From: Pontibacter pudoricolor
GTDB lineage: Bacteria; Bacteroidota; Bacteroidia; Cytophagales; Hymenobacteraceae
DNA length: 64,000 nucleotides
Assembly (NCBI RefSeq): GCF_010092985.1
Contig: NZ_CP048106.1
Coordinates: 1,736,001-1,800,000, forward strand
Reading direction: 5' to 3'
Shown: positions 8,645 to 18,200 of the stretch, piece by piece
Layout: each line of letters opens with the position of its first letter
Numbering within the stretch: position 1 is the stretch's first letter
Program-made: the position numbers and the translations under genes
Notes under the pieces: generated by a model
Database searches by the model: none
What the model was told of the DNA's origin: nothing
Seen by the model: only the letters and a program-made list of their open reading frames with translations

Positions 8645-8672
8645 AAAGGCCCCGGATTGCTCCGGGGCCTTT
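8645..8672 (-). terminator. intrinsic terminator of rpsA
   Basis: Perfect 12-bp stem (aaaggccccgga 8645-8656, tccggggccttt 8661-8672) with a TTGC loop. It lies 22 bases beyond the minus-strand rpsA stop, with an A-run giving a U tract. Confidence 0.85.
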
Positions 8673-8693
8673 CATTATAAGACAAGCTTAAGA

Positions 8694-10604
8694 TTAAGCG
8701 TTGCTCTCTTCTTCAGATGCTTCTTCGTCAGAACCTTTAGACTTCTTTGCAGCAGCCTCCAGTTTCTTAACGCCAGCTTCTTTCTCGTTGTCCATCATCT
8801 TCTCTTTCAGAGCAGATAGTGCATCCAGGTCACCTAAAGTAGACTTGTCAGCTTCTTTCTGAACTTTCGGAGCTTTCTCTTTCTTCTCGCCTGTAGCAGC
8901 AGGAGCTTTCTTGGTAGCCTTAGCTACGCGGGCAGCATCAGCGCTCTCAGTGTGCGTAGATGTATGAGAAAGGATGATCTTACGATCTTCTTTAGAGAAT
9001 TCAGTTACTCTGAAGTCAAGGCTTTCACCTGCTTCAACCTGAGAACCGTCTTCTTTCGTTAAGCCTTTCGGGAAAGCAAAACCTTCGATACCGTAAGGTA
9101 ACTCAAGTACTGCACCACGCTCAGACTTCTCCAGAACTGAAGCTCTGTGTACAGATCCTATGTTGAATACAGATTCAAAAGTATCCCAAGGGTTCTCTTC
9201 CAGCTGCTTATGGCCTAATGCAAGTCTTCTGTTCGGAACATCAAGCTCCAGAACAACTACATCAAGGTTTTCACCAACTTTAACGAACTCAGATGGATGC
9301 TTGATCTTCTTAGTCCATGAAAGGTCAGAAACGTGTACAAGACCGTCAACACCTTCTTCAAGCTCTAAGAACAGACCGAAGTTTGTAAGGTTACGAACTA
9401 CGCCAGTGTGCTTGGTGCCTACTGCATATTTCGTTAATACATCTTCTTTTGTCCAAGGATCTTCCGTAAGCTGCTTAATGCCCAGAGACATTTTGCGCTC
9501 TTCTCTGTCAAGAGTCAATACAACTGCTTCAACCTCGTCGCCTTGCTTAATGAAGTCTTGTGGGTTGCGCAGGTGCTGAGACCATGACATTTCAGAAACG
9601 TGGATAAGACCTTCTACACCTGGCATAAGCTCAAGGAACGCGCCGTAATCAGCAACGTTTACGATCTTACCTTTAACACGTGAACCAACTTCGATCTCAG
9701 CTGGAAGAGCATCCCACGGATGTGGAGTAAGCTGCTTCATACCAAGAGAGATACGCTTCTTGTCTTCATCAAAGTCAAGAACTACGATCTGTACTTTCTG
9801 GTCAAGCTGCAATACTTCTTCCGGGTGGTTGATACGTCCCCATGAAATATCTGTAATGTGAAGCAGACCGTCTACGCCACCAAGGTCGATGAACACACCG
9901 AAGTTTGTCATGTTCTTGATAACACCTTCCAGAACCTGACCTTTTTCCAGGTTGTTCAGGATGGCTGCACGCTGCTGCTCCAGGTCTTTCTCGATAAGTA
10001 CTTTGTGAGATACAACCACGTTGTCGAAAGCGGCGTTGATTTTCACAACTTTCACTTCCATTTTCTTACCTACAAACACATCGAAGTCGCGGATTGGCTT
10101 AACGTCGATCTGAGAACCTGGTAAGAACGCTTCAACACCGTAAAGGTCCATGATAAGACCACCTTTGGTTCTTCTCTTAACGATACCTTCCAGAATGTTA
10201 TCATTCTCAAGTGCATCGTAGATTTTAGCCCAGGCAGAAACGATTTTCGCTTTCTTACGGGATAAGATAAGCTGGCCGTTCGGATCTTCCTGGTCTTCAA
10301 TAAATACTTCAACTTCGTCACCGATTTTCAGGTCAGGCAGATCTCTGAATTCTGAAGTAGCAACCAAGCCGTCTGATTTGAAACCGATGTTCAGGATCAC
10401 GTCACGATCAGTGATACCAACAACTGTTCCTTTAACAACCTCCTGCTCCTGTACGGTAGTCAGGGTGTCGTCATACATTTTTTCCATTTCGGCTTTTTCT
10501 TCTTTGCTGTAGCCGCCGCCGAAACCTTGAGACTCAAACTTGTCCCAATCGAAATTTTCTGGAGAATTACTCATATTGTTTTGCTGCTCTGGAATAGCCA
10601 TCAA
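8694..10604 (-). CDS. rpsA: 30S ribosomal protein S1
   Basis: Binds mRNA leaders and delivers them to the 30S subunit. The protein has a string of S1 (OB-fold) repeats between about 50 and 565, recognisable by recurring GxVxxxxxxGxxxxxxxGxxGLxHxSdxSW and HPWD/NPWD units. A Lys/Ala/Glu-rich disordered C-terminal tail (about 570-636) follows. The open frame begins MMAIPEQQNNM; the Met at residue 11 (about 10574) that opens MSNSPENFDWD is the likelier start because it matches Bacteroidota S1 N-termini. No CTATAG word was seen in the gene, in contrast with most of the window. Promoter box at 10680-10687 implies a leader of about 70-110 nt. Confidence 0.95.
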   Translation of the reverse strand: MMAIPEQQNNMSNSPENFDWDKFESQGFGGGYSKEEKAEMEKMYDDTLTTVQEQEVVKGTVVGITDRDVILNIGFKSDGLVATSEFRDLPDLKIGDEVEVFIEDQEDPNGQLILSRKKAKIVSAWAKIYDALENDNILEGIVKRRTKGGLIMDLYGVEAFLPGSQIDVKPIRDFDVFVGKKMEVKVVKINAAFDNVVVSHKVLIEKDLEQQRAAILNNLEKGQVLEGVIKNMTNFGVFIDLGGVDGLLHITDISWGRINHPEEVLQLDQKVQIVVLDFDEDKKRISLGMKQLTPHPWDALPAEIEVGSRVKGKIVNVADYGAFLELMPGVEGLIHVSEMSWSQHLRNPQDFIKQGDEVEAVVLTLDREERKMSLGIKQLTEDPWTKEDVLTKYAVGTKHTGVVRNLTNFGLFLELEEGVDGLVHVSDLSWTKKIKHPSEFVKVGENLDVVVLELDVPNRRLALGHKQLEENPWDTFESVFNIGSVHRASVLEKSERGAVLELPYGIEGFAFPKGLTKEDGSQVEAGESLDFRVTEFSKEDRKIILSHTSTHTESADAARVAKATKKAPAATGEKKEKAPKVQKEADKSTLGDLDALSALKEKMMDNEKEAGVKKLEAAAKKSKGSDEEASEEESNA

Positions 10605-10679
10605 CCTAGAGCAATGGGTTGATTTGGTTTAGTTTTACATTTCCTGCTGATTTACAGGACCATTCACCTGAATGAGCCG

Positions 10680-10687
10680 CAAAAGTA
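10680..10687 (-). promoter_or_regulatory. predicted -7 box for rpsA
   Basis: Minus strand reads TACTTTTG, matching TAnnTTTG. A TTGG lies about 21 bases further upstream as a possible -33 element. Confidence 0.5.
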
Positions 10688-10734
10688 ACTCTTTTTCAGA
10701 TTAAAAACCAATGCTAATCAGGGAAAGTATAGAG

Positions 10735-11780
10735 CCAGGTAGCAGAGGCTGTTACAGTATTAGTGAAAGTGTGGTTAACCCTATCCCAGCCCTCTCCTAA
10801 AAAGAGGGCCCCTACCCCAAAACAGGGGAAGGAGTTTTTAAATTTGTCATTTCGAACAACGTGAGAAATCTGATACAGCTATAGTTAGAGTTGGTGTTAT
10901 CGTAATCGTTTTGCTCGCGCGTATCTTCCTGCTGGCGCGAGCGTCCTCGCTCGTGACTTATGATGGGGTTGCAACTGGCCCGGCAGGGACAGGAATTAGT
11001 AATAACTCTGGCTATGGTTCTATAGTTACTGTGGTTCAACCACCCCTGCCCCTCAGAGCTACGCTCGCTACCTTCGAAATCGCTTCCCGGTAGTCTAAGG
11101 CGGGGAGCTTTTCTGCCGCAGCTATAGTTGAGGTTATAGTCTTATAGTTGGCTATTGTCATCCCCCAACCCTTCAAAGACAAGGTTATTTCATTCTCCTT
11201 TTTGTCATCCTGTAAGGATCCTGGTGGCAAGTAGCATAGGCTTAACCTCCCTCCAACTAAGTTTCTTAACAGAATGACAGGAAATTTTAGACTATAAGAA
11301 TGAAACGGCACTACCTTCAAATGGGGAATTTGGATATTCCTATAGTTGGCGATCTTACAGCCCCCGCTGTTTCGGACATCCTTGCCCGAAACCCAGCTGC
11401 TGCGGACGTCAACGTCCTCGTTATTCGTATTGCTGGGACAAGGATGTCCCACGCAGTTTTACTTCCGAACATAGAAGTCCGAAAGAGCATCAGAGAGCAT
11501 CAGATAAGAGCGCTAAAATTACCTGGTTAAAATTCCCCTCCACGGAGGGGAAGGGGTGAGTAAATTTCTTCCATCATAAAACCGCAGAAAGCCTAACAGA
11601 GCAGCTCTAAATACTCAGCCAATTATTACAAAACCATACACCTCTATAATCTCACGGTTTCGTCTGTCAAAAATCGTGTTTATAGTTTTAAAGTTGCACC
11701 TATAGTTTAAGTACAGATATACTACAACCTGGTTATCTATAGTTTATATAGCTTAAACTAAATATTTTAGCAACTCTATA
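10735..11780. repeat. intergenic repeat island 2 (no gene seen)
   Basis: Over 1 kb without a credible gene. It holds a GC palindrome of the type aggggaaggag with the micro-insert gagggcccctacccc (10803-10817), a TCATTTCGAAC..GTGAGAAATCT fold-back (about 10845-10871), composite repeat B copy 1 (10930-11120), many CTATAG words (near 10876, 11020, 11120, 11340, 11700, 11737, 11776), and ccacggaggggaaggggtg (about 11538-11556). Open frames here overlap repeats and show no protein-like composition. Confidence 0.75.
10930..11120 (+). repeat. composite dispersed repeat B, copy 1
   Basis: Shares ordered blocks with 23608-23803: GCTGGCGCG, TCGTGACTTATGATGG, AACTGGCCCG, AGGGACAGG, AGTAATAAC, CTGGCTATGGTTCTATAGTT, GGTTCAAC, GCTCGCTACCTTCGAA, and GGTAGTCTAAGG followed by GGAGCTTTT. 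A fragment of the last third is found inverted at 61518-61585. Non-coding. Confidence 0.65.
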
Positions 11781-11786
11781 GTACTA

Positions 11787-12296
11787 CTATTTCTCCATCC
11801 CGAGGTAAACGCCCCAGTCCTGATTGCTTGTATTGAGGTGCATTTTAAGGAAAAACTGGAGCGATGGTTTTACCGGTTTACGGATAAGTTTGAGGCCGGC
11901 TTCTTCGGGGGTTCGGTCGCCTTTGCGGGTGTTGCAACGCGAGCATGCTGTAACCAGATTCAACCAGTTGCTCCCTCCTCCCCGGCTTCGCGGCAGCAGG
12001 TGATCCAGGGTCAGGTTCTTTACAGTTCCGCAATACTGGCAGGTATAGTTGTCGCGGCGCATGATGTTATGGCGGCTCAGGGCAATGCCATAGTATGGCA
12101 CATGCACATAGCGCTGCAACCGGATAACAGAAGGGACAGGATAAACTTTGGTAATGGTCCGCAGTTCTTCTTCAGACTTTGTTACCATTTCGGCTTTGTC
12201 GAGGTAAACGAGCAGGAAAGCCTTGTGCACCGAGCACACAGCAATGGCGCTGAAGTCCTGGTTAAGGATGAGAACTTTATCTTTCATAGGGTGCAC
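11787..12296 (-). CDS. HNH endonuclease domain protein
   Basis: 169 residues with an HNH/zinc core in the C-terminal half. A CxxC pair (Cys86, Cys89) is followed by TLDHLLPRSRGG (His99 as catalytic base, DH motif) and CSRCNTRKGDRTP (Cys118, Cys121). The N-terminal half carries the VLILNQDFSAIAV segment typical of the Bacteroidota/cyanobacterial HNH group whose physiological role is unknown. Met4 (MKDKVLIL) may be the real start. Last gene of a minus-strand series downstream of tsaD, thioesterase, smpB and NlpC/P60. No mobile-element hallmarks were seen around it. Confidence 0.85.
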   Translation of the reverse strand: MHPMKDKVLILNQDFSAIAVCSVHKAFLLVYLDKAEMVTKSEEELRTITKVYPVPSVIRLQRYVHVPYYGIALSRHNIMRRDNYTCQYCGTVKNLTLDHLLPRSRGGGSNWLNLVTACSRCNTRKGDRTPEEAGLKLIRKPVKPSLQFFLKMHLNTSNQDWGVYLGMEK

Positions 12297-12366
12297 ACTG
12301 TACTGAATAATAAGCTTCTACGGAAAAAACCAACAGCTTACGGTAAAGTTCAGCGGAAATAGCAGC

Positions 12367-13146
12367 CTATGCCTGAAAAATGCGCTTAATAATGCGGAGT
12401 TTATGAGAATAACGCTTGCGGTCGGCGTTGTAAATGCCATTATGGTCCAGGGTATCGATGCGGACCTCACCGCTGGCATGCATGATCCTCTGGTCTTCTA
12501 AAACGATACCTACGTGTATGATGCGGCCTTCGTCGTTATCAAAAAAGGCAAGGTCACCGGGCAGGGTCTGATTCACGAAATGTACTTCTTCGCCGCTGGT
12601 AACCTGCTGGTACGCATCGCGGGGCAGCTGCACGCCGCAAATCCCATACACCTGCTGCGCAAATCCGGAGCAATCTATCCCGAAAACCGATTTACCTCCC
12701 CACAGGTAAGGGGCTTTCATAAAGTTCTGGGCTACTTTTACCAGCTGAGCTATAGTTGACCCTGATTCAGGGTTGGATGCGCGGCCATTGTACAGGTAAG
12801 TCTTCTCGCCTATACGCACGTTCATTCCATCAAAGAAAGGCAAATAACAGCCAATACCAACCGGAATACGATCATCGGCACTACTGATAACCTGCACCAG
12901 GTCCATGGAACGCGGGTGTTGCGCCTGCTTCCATTCCTGGTAGTATTCCTTTGAAATAATGTTATGCTGATTCTGATCGATCCAGCCCTGGTAACCGTCT
13001 GTAGCGAGCCGTATGCGCAACCACTTATCCTGACGGCTGATGATCTCATAACACTCCCCAAAAAGCACCTGTGTTACCAGCTCAGCTCTGTTAGATGGTT
13101 CGGCGCGCATCGGCACCAGGCTCAGCATACTTATTCCGTAGTCCAA
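12367..13146 (-). CDS. SH3 / NlpC-P60 cysteine peptidase (peptidoglycan endopeptidase)
   Basis: A 259-residue protein with two SH3-like regions (about 1-60 and 80-125) followed by an NlpC/P60 domain (about 130-255). The catalytic triad residues are visible as Cys159 in GIDCSGF, His211 in HVGIV and His223 in MHASG. The order resembles YkfC-type gamma-D-glutamyl-diamino-acid endopeptidases that recycle cell-wall peptides. No signal peptide is evident, which favours a cytoplasmic muropeptide-trimming role over a secreted hydrolase. Same strand as smpB, 108 bp downstream of it. Confidence 0.85.
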   Translation of the reverse strand: MDYGISMLSLVPMRAEPSNRAELVTQVLFGECYEIISRQDKWLRIRLATDGYQGWIDQNQHNIISKEYYQEWKQAQHPRSMDLVQVISSADDRIPVGIGCYLPFFDGMNVRIGEKTYLYNGRASNPESGSTIAQLVKVAQNFMKAPYLWGGKSVFGIDCSGFAQQVYGICGVQLPRDAYQQVTSGEEVHFVNQTLPGDLAFFDNDEGRIIHVGIVLEDQRIMHASGEVRIDTLDHNGIYNADRKRYSHKLRIIKRIFQA

Positions 13147-13253
13147 TTCTTTTAATGATTAATGGTTAATGAGTAATGAATAATTAAGGTTAGCTCTTTT
13201 TTAAAGCTATTAATCATTCATCATTATTAATTATTCATTGCGCGCTGGCGCGC
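13147..13253. repeat. AT-rich interlocked inverted repeats plus GC hairpin
   Basis: aatgaataattaa (13175-13187) pairs exactly with ttaattattcatt (13227-13239). taatgattaat (about 13152) can also pair with attaatcatt (about 13209), giving an interleaved order. Directly beyond the smpB stop is gcgcgc-tg-gcgcgc (13240-13253), a short GC hairpin without a U tract. May act in smpB mRNA 3' end formation or in the leader of the NlpC/P60 gene. Confidence 0.5.
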
Positions 13254-13721
13254 TTAATACCCGCTTCGGTCCATTTCGCGCTTCACATCCTTTTCTTTGA
13301 TGTCCTGGCGCTTATCGTATAGTTTCTTACCGCGAGCCAGCGCTATCTCTACTTTGGCGAAACCGCGGTCACTCACAAAAAATCGGGTCGGAATTATAGT
13401 TACCCCCTGCTCTTCTGCTCCTTTTTCCAGCTTTTTGAGTTCGCGTTTATTCAGCAGCAGTTTGCGGGCACGCATGGGCTCATGGTTATAGTGCGTGCCT
13501 TCGGTGTAGGTAGAGATGTGCGTATTGTGCAGCCATAGTTCCCCATTCTGGAACACACAGTAACCGTCCTGCATGTTCACCTTACCCTCACGTACCGATT
13601 TTATCTCCGTACCCTTCAGCATCACGCCGGCGGTGTACTTGTCCAGGAACTGGAACTCGAAGGATGCCCTGCGGTTAACGATGTTTACGTGCTTCTTTAT
13701 TCTGTCCTTTTCTTTGGCCAT
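13254..13721 (-). CDS. smpB: SsrA-binding protein SmpB
   Basis: Partner of tmRNA in rescue of stalled ribosomes. 155 residues, the normal length. The OB-fold blocks are NRRASFEFQF (16-25), GTEIKSVREGKVNMQDGYC (37-55), EGTHYNH and RARKLLLNKREL. The basic C-terminal tail (GKKLYDKRQDIKEKDVKREMDR) enters the mRNA channel in known structures. The ssrA gene itself is not in the window. Lies 28 bp downstream of the thioesterase gene on the same strand. Confidence 0.97.
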   Translation of the reverse strand: MAKEKDRIKKHVNIVNRRASFEFQFLDKYTAGVMLKGTEIKSVREGKVNMQDGYCVFQNGELWLHNTHISTYTEGTHYNHEPMRARKLLLNKRELKKLEKGAEEQGVTIIPTRFFVSDRGFAKVEIALARGKKLYDKRQDIKEKDVKREMDRSGY

Positions 13722-13749
13722 TATGCTGTCTTAGGTGCCAAAACTTTGG

Positions 13750-14115
13750 CTAATTTTTCTTTTTCAAAATTTTCTGACCGGTTTCTCCGTCAGCTACCAA
13801 TCTATCGCCTACATACGCCTCAAACCGGCAGATCACTTCATTCCCGTTCACTTCCGAAAGTATCGCTTTTATAGCTATAGTTTCACCTTCAAAAGCGGGG
13901 CTTTTATGATTGATAATCAGAAAGATGCCTATTCCTTCTTCATCTTCTTCTTTCATCTCCAACACAAACAACCGGCCCGCCCACTCCGCAGCCTGCGCCA
14001 GCGAAAACGTAGAACAAACCGCATGTACCAGGCCATCCTCAAAACGCGCAAAATCAGCAGCAGTTACAAGCTTCTGGTAAACTCTGGTATCGCCTATCTG
14101 GAAAGGGTTAGTCAT
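13750..14115 (-). CDS. hotdog-fold thioesterase (FlK-like)
   Basis: A 121-residue single hotdog domain. The central segment has HAVCSTFSLAQAAEWAGR (the long hotdog helix, about 31-48), NHKSPAFEGETIAIKA, and a C-terminal DGETGQKIL strand, as in fluoroacetyl-CoA-thioesterase-like proteins. It probably hydrolyses a small acyl-CoA, but the substrate cannot be read from sequence. Clustered with smpB downstream and tsaD upstream on the minus strand. Confidence 0.7.
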   Translation of the reverse strand: MTNPFQIGDTRVYQKLVTAADFARFEDGLVHAVCSTFSLAQAAEWAGRLFVLEMKEEDEEGIGIFLIINHKSPAFEGETIAIKAILSEVNGNEVICRFEAYVGDRLVADGETGQKILKKKN

Positions 14116-14270
14116 AAGACCAGTGATTAAGGGGATTATACTTATTGTTTATGATTTTCTCTGAATCAGTATTTTCTTCGGAACTATAGTACTTACAAGA
14201 TTACGAAAATTAAAGGCCAAACTATAGTTGGACAATCCTTCTAAATCAGGAAAATCGCTTTAATCACTGG

Positions 14271-15278
14271 TTATAGTTTCATCCTCGGATCCGGGCTGGC
14301 ATACTGCGTCGCAAAGTCTCCTTTAAGGTACTGGTAATGAGCCGTCATGGCTATCATTGCTGCATTATCGGTGCAATACTGAAAGGCTGGTATGTATACG
14401 TTCCAGTTATAGCGTTTGGCGTACTCCTGAAGCGTAGACCGAAGGCCCGAATTGGCAGATACGCCGCCGGCAATCGCCACTTCTTTTATACCTAAATCCT
14501 TTGTTGCCTGTACCACTTTCTTCAGCAAGGTCTTTATTAACGTATGCTGTACGCTGGCGCAAATATCATTTATGTTTTCCTGTACAAAGTTCGGGTTCTC
14601 TTTCGTTCTATCTCTCAGGAAGTATAGCACTGATGTTTTGATTCCGCTGAATGAGTAGTCGTAGCCGGGCATGTTGCCTACCGGGAACTCGAACGCATTC
14701 GGGTTACCTTGCGCGGCAGCCTTATCGAGCATCGGTCCGCCGGGGTAAGGCAGGCCCAGCATTTTGGCAGTTTTATCGAAGGCCTCTCCAACGGCATCGT
14801 CGGTAGTTTGCCCGATGATCTCCATATCCAGGTGGTCTTTTACCAAAACGATCTGGGTATGGCCGCCACTAACGGTCAGGCACAGGAACGGAAAGTTAGG
14901 TTTCGGGTCATCTATAAAATGAGCCAGGATGTGTGCCTGCATGTGGTTTACATCTATCAGGGGGATGTTTAGACCCAGCGCAAACGACTTGGCAAAAGTG
15001 CAGCCAACCAGCAAGGCACCTAAAAGGCCGGGGCCACGCGTAAAAGCTACTGCACTTAACTCATTTTTAGTTACATTTGCTGTGTTCAGGGCTTCGGTTA
15101 CAACAGGAATAATGTTTTGCTGATGTGCCCGCGAAGCCAGTTCTGGTACCACGCCGCCATACTTTTCGTGTACGGCCTGAGTAGCAATTATATTCGACAA
15201 TACTTTGCCGCCGCGTATAACGGCTGCCGAGGTCTCGTCGCAGGAAGATTCAATAGCTAAAATTGTAAGTTCGGTCAT
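14271..15278 (-). CDS. tsaD: tRNA N6-threonylcarbamoyltransferase TsaD
   Basis: Transfers the threonylcarbamoyl group to A37 of ANN-decoding tRNAs, together with TsaB/TsaE (not here). The 335-residue ASKHA-fold protein has AIESSCDETSAAV (8-20), HEKYGGVVPELASR (37-50), the metal-binding HMQAH (His112, His116), SGGHTQI and DNAAMIA. All signature residues are present. Its ATG (15276-15278) lies 3 bases from the start codon of the divergent tamB, so both promoters must lie inside the opposing gene or one start is misplaced. Confidence 0.97.
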   Translation of the reverse strand: MTELTILAIESSCDETSAAVIRGGKVLSNIIATQAVHEKYGGVVPELASRAHQQNIIPVVTEALNTANVTKNELSAVAFTRGPGLLGALLVGCTFAKSFALGLNIPLIDVNHMQAHILAHFIDDPKPNFPFLCLTVSGGHTQIVLVKDHLDMEIIGQTTDDAVGEAFDKTAKMLGLPYPGGPMLDKAAAQGNPNAFEFPVGNMPGYDYSFSGIKTSVLYFLRDRTKENPNFVQENINDICASVQHTLIKTLLKKVVQATKDLGIKEVAIAGGVSANSGLRSTLQEYAKRYNWNVYIPAFQYCTDNAAMIAMTAHYQYLKGDFATQYASPDPRMKL

Positions 15279-15281
15279 CTT

Positions 15282-18200
15282 TTGGAAAAAGAACAGTCCA
15301 TAAATTACTTCAAAGTTATAGGAAAAGCACTACTTCACACAGTTTTAGAGCTTTTCATGTTGCTTTTGCTGCTATTTATAGCTGTATTCTTTGCTATTCG
15401 CATTCCGGCAGTGCAAACCCACATAGCTCAGCGCGCTGCCACCTGGCTCTCAGAAGCTACCAACCACAATGTGAGTGTAGGCCGTGTTGACATCGAGTTT
15501 TTCAGCAACGTGATACTGGAGCAGGTGCAAATCCGCGACTATAAACAGAACGAGCTGTTTTACATCGGCCGCATCGAGGCAGATATTGCCGCCTTCTCTA
15601 TTCTGCACCCCAACTCGCTAAGCATAGCTACCCTGGAATTGCAGGAACCACGCGCCAACCTGGTTTATTACCAAGGATCGGATTCGCTTAACGCCGGAGA
15701 ATTTTTTGAAGCCTTAGGCGACCTGTTTGTAAAAGATACGACCAAAGTTTCCAAGCCCTTTAAGTTCGACTTGGCTGAGTTGATCATCAAGAATGGCCGC
15801 TTTACTTACGACGACTTCAACAAGCCACTTGCCCAGCATGGCATGGACTACTCCCACCTTACCGTAGATAGCATCTATGGAAATTTTGATGCGCTCGTAC
15901 TGGCCGATACATTGAAAGCGCATATCACCAACTTCAGCGCTATCGAAAAACGATCTGATACGCACCTCCGAAAGCTGGACACTAAAATGACGTATGCTGC
16001 TACGTTCTGGGAGTGGGCTGATCTGGACCTGAGAGTACAGGATAGTAACGTCCGGGATTTTGTGCGTTTCGATTTTAACCGGTTTAAGAACTTTACTAGC
16101 TTTAACGACAGCGTAACCATGACCGCCAACCTGCGCGACTCTTATGTGTATGCTAAAGACATCGCTAAATTCACGACGCTGCTGAAGGATTATAACGATG
16201 AAGAGATCCAGGTCAACTCGATCAACTATAAAGGGAAAGTCTCTAATTTCAGTGCCGACAGCGTGGACCTGGAATATGGGCAGAACACTCATATAGTTGG
16301 AAGCATCAGTGCCGATGGTCTGCCAAACTTTAAAGAGACCTTTGCCAACCTGAAGCTGAAGCCATCAACTATAGATGCCGATGACATTAAGCAGTTTTTG
16401 CCGCGTGATGCTTATGAGGTGGCTGACAGACTGGGCACTGTTAAACTGGACGGCCGTTTCCTGGGTTTTTATAACGACTTTGTAGCCAATGGTAGCTTTG
16501 CAACCGCACTGGGCAATGTCCGCTCCGACATTAACCTGAAAATTGACGATGACAAGCGCACCTCTTCTTATAAAGGTTTTGTGAGCACCAAAGGCTTTAA
16601 CCTGGGTAAACTAATCAACCGCACCGATCTTATCACAACTATATCTATGAGCGGCCAGGTTGCAGGCTCCGGTTTTACTCTGGAAGATGCCAACGTGGAT
16701 GTGGATGCCACTATAAACCAGCTGAATTTTAAGAACTATAACTACCAGAACATTGTAGCGAACGGAAACCTGAGCCGGCAGAAGTTTATAGGGCAGGTTT
16801 CTATAAATGACCCTAACCTGGTTTTTGATGCAGATGGCGAAGTTTACCTGTCAAGCAATAAACAAGCCTTTAACATGGTCGCCAATTTACAGAAAGTAGA
16901 TCTGCAGGCGCTGCATTTCTCGAAGGATCCTTTAACTATACGTGCCAATGCCAATCTTAATTTTAAGGGTCTGCGCCTTGATGACTTTGTAGGGATAGCC
17001 AGTTTCGACAGTGCAACTATAAACTATAAAGGCAAAGAGCTGGCATTAGACTCGCTTTACATAAACTCTGAAATTGTAGAAGGCCAGCGGGCCCTCAACC
17101 TGGTATCAGATATGCTAACGCTGCAGGTAGACGGTGACTTTAACTATAGTACCCTGATTGCAGATCTTGACCAGCTGGCCCACGAATACAAACTTAACTT
17201 TGAAAGCAACGACCCGGTAACACAGGCCTACTACCGTAGAAAGTCCGGAGCTCCCGCCAATGAGTACAGCCTGAACTATAAACTATACCTGAAAGATGTA
17301 AGCCCTTTGCTGGAACTGGTTGTACCGCAACTCAGCATTTCACAGAACACGAACGTGGAAGGCTCCTTCCGGCATGGCAACACGGTTATAGCAACTATGT
17401 ACGGCACTATTGACACCCTCTCCTACGACGCCTATAACCTGTACCGCAATACATTTGATATCACCTCATCCAAACTGCAGCAAAGCCCGGATGTACTGGC
17501 AAGTATTATCTACACCTCGGAAGAGCAGTTGCTGCCGACCGCCGGCATTACCCGCGACTTTTACCTCGAAGGTATCTGGAGTGAGCGTAAGATCGATTTT
17601 GCGACCAGTGTGCGTCAGCCCGAATATAATAACCGCGCCACCATTACCGGCGACCTTAATTTTTTAGAAAATCAGATTCAGCTTGTATTTGACAAGTCGA
17701 ACATAATACTACGGGACATGCCGTGGGCCTTTACGCCGGGCAACACTATAGTTATCGGGGATGCCGGCAAAAGCTTCACCTTCGAAAACTTCGCGATCAC
17801 AAACCAGCAACAGGTTATCCGGGCACTTGGCTCCATTTCAGAAGACCCGAACAGCACGCTTACGTTAAATGTAGAGCAGTTCGACCTGCGCAACCTGAAC
17901 ACCCTGATGACCGAGAAAATTGCAGGTACCCTTAGTGGCGAAGTAGTAGCAAGGGACATGTATAACCGCGCCTTACTTAACATAAATGCCCGGGTAGATT
18001 CTTTTTTACTGGATAATTTTCTGATCGGGGATATATCGGGCAAAGCGGACTGGAACAATGCCATTAAGCAGATGGTAGTGGATGTGGGCATCGACCGGAA
18101 TAATAAAAAAGTGCTGACCGTAACGGGCAACTATAACCCGAATGCAGTAGATGACCAGCTGGACCTGCTTGCCGTAATGGACCAGGCGCAGCTTAAAATG

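Noticed and set aside
11036..11452. A 138-codon minus-strand frame in island 2
   Set aside because: It crosses repeat B and several CTATAG words; its translation has no domain-like pattern.
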